Of a stretch of DNA of 5,962 bases, positions 5,259 to 5,962 are shown in pieces (position 1 is the stretch's first letter; each line of letters opens with the position of its first letter). A program made the translations under genes and the position numbers. The stretch is taken from assembly GCA_025357355.1 (NCBI GenBank), contig JANXPK010000248.1, positions 1 through 5,962 of the forward strand, given 5' to 3'. This DNA comes from Rhodobacterales bacterium (GTDB lineage: Bacteria; Pseudomonadota; Alphaproteobacteria; Rhodobacterales; Rhodobacteraceae). The notes under the pieces are model-generated. The model did not search any database, was not told the DNA's origin, and saw nothing but the letters and a program-made list of their open reading frames with translations.

Positions 5259-5962
5259 GGCGAGGTCCCCGCCATGGCCGTCATCTTCGCCCGCAACTCT
5301 TTCGAAATCACCGACGCATCCTGCTGATTGCGCACGACATGCGGGGTGATGAACACGATCAACTCGGTACGCCCGCGGCTGTTGCCGAAATGATTGCCGA
5401 TCAGGCCGAAGAGCCGGTTCTTGTCGCTGGAGTTCTGGGTGGAAATCAATCCACCCAGCGCTACCGTCTGATTGTCATAGACCGCGACCCGTGTGGTGAT
5501 CGACCGCTCGCGCAGCGTCGGATTCAAGTTGTTGGCATTGCCAGCGTCGGTGACCACAGCAGACAGTTCCTGACTGACCTGCAAGTTGACCAGATTGGTC
5601 TGACTGACCTGTGGCGTGACTTTCAAGATCACGCCCGCGTCGTGATATTCCACCGAATTGACGATCGGCGCATCGGGTGTGGTGGTGCTGGTCACCTGCT
5701 GCGTCACGATTGGCACCTGCTCGACCACCTTGATCTCGGCCTCTTCATTCTCGAATGCCGCGATGGACGGGGCCGAGACGACCTTGACCTTGGTGACCTG
5801 GCTCAGGCTGTCGATGATCATCCTTGGATTGATGCCGTTGCCCAGAACCAGATTGAAACCGGGCGCTGACGTGGCAATGGCGGTGCTTGCTCCATTCGAT
5901 GCAATCAGCGATCCGCCATGGCCCTGCAGATAGGCCTGCACCCCCAGCTTGGTGGCATCGTT
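5255..5962 (-). CDS. gspD: Type II secretion system secretin GspD, C-terminal part (gene runs off the window)
   Basis: The last 235 residues of an outer-membrane secretin, the ring-shaped channel through which T2SS substrates leave the cell. The visible part covers the end of the last periplasmic N-domain region and the secretin core. Landmarks, numbered from the first visible residue, are APSIAAFENEEAEI (64-77) followed by VEQVP, then VEYHDAGVILKVTPQ (104-118), LQVSQELSAV (127-136), NQTVALGGLI (164-173) and RTELIVFITPHVV (198-210). These match the secretin family pattern of beta-strands and the terminal TELxxxITP strand. Two oddities: the usual VPxLGDIPxLG loop after GGLI is replaced by a shorter stretch, and only about 25 residues follow TPHVV, so no pilotin-binding S-domain is evident. 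The stop codon overlaps the gspE GTG start (GTGA), which suggests translational coupling. The start lies beyond position 5962; an in-frame GTG at 5941 is internal, because homology and the open frame continue to the edge. Confidence 0.93.
   Translation of the reverse strand, partial: NDATKLGVQAYLQGHGGSLIASNGASTAIATSAPGFNLVLGNGINPRMIIDSLSQVTKVKVVSAPSIAAFENEEAEIKVVEQVPIVTQQVTSTTTPDAPIVNSVEYHDAGVILKVTPQVSQTNLVNLQVSQELSAVVTDAGNANNLNPTLRERSITTRVAVYDNQTVALGGLISTQNSSDKNRLFGLIGNHFGNSRGRTELIVFITPHVVRNQQDASVISKELRAKMTAMAGTSP

Noticed and set aside
3573..5327. A 584-codon open frame on the plus strand, antisense to gspE
   Set aside because: It lies opposite a gspE with every catalytic motif intact. Its product is rich in Arg, Gln, His and Gly with no recognisable domain, as expected when the complement of a GC-rich, codon-biased gene lacks stops by chance.
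4826..5869. A 347-codon plus-strand open frame opposite gspD and gspE
   Set aside because: It crosses the antisense of two well-identified genes and its product is low-complexity Pro/Arg/Ala then His/Asp-rich sequence; it is a shadow frame.
1..5962. Type IV pilus operon as an alternative identity for the whole cluster
   Set aside because: The gene order secretin-ATPase-platform-major pseudopilin-H-I-J-K, the GspG calcium loop and a GspK without Glu at +5 are specific to the type II secretion system.

Overview
The window is wall-to-wall coding sequence on the minus strand. It is most of one type II secretion system (T2SS, general secretory pathway) operon. Read in the direction of transcription, from position 5962 down to 1, it carries gspD (3' part only), gspE, gspF, gspG, gspH, gspI, gspJ, gspK and the first 38 codons of a further gene in the place expected for gspL. 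Junctions are stop/start overlaps (gspD/E, I/J, J/K, K/L), longer overlaps (E/F, G/H, H/I) or an 8-base gap (F/G). No promoter, terminator, RNA gene, mobile element, repeat or CRISPR array is visible, and no non-coding stretch exceeds 8 bases.

How the parts work together, from family knowledge: GspD is the outer-membrane secretin channel. GspE is the cytoplasmic ATPase and GspF the inner-membrane platform protein it acts on. GspG is the major pseudopilin, GspH, GspI, GspJ and GspK are minor pseudopilins that form and prime the tip of the periplasmic pseudopilus, and GspL links the ATPase to the inner-membrane assembly. The system exports folded proteins from the periplasm across the outer membrane. 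gspC, the 5' part of gspD, the rest of gspL, gspM, the prepilin peptidase and any secreted substrates are not visible here.

Organism: the sequence is GC-rich and comes from a Gram-negative bacterium, because a secretin implies an outer membrane. The compact D-E-F-G-H-I-J-K order, Ala/Arg-rich proteins and divergent short subunits suggest an alphaproteobacterium, perhaps Rhodobacterales-like. This is an inference from style, not from a marker gene.

No novel system was found. The points worth a second look are departures from the textbook T2SS: a GspF without its usual N-terminal cytoplasmic segment, a secretin lacking the usual VPxLGDIP loop and any evident S-domain, a short GspK, a GspL candidate whose N-terminus does not look canonical, and start signals written inside upstream genes (notably a consensus Shine-Dalgarno within the calcium-loop codons of gspG).
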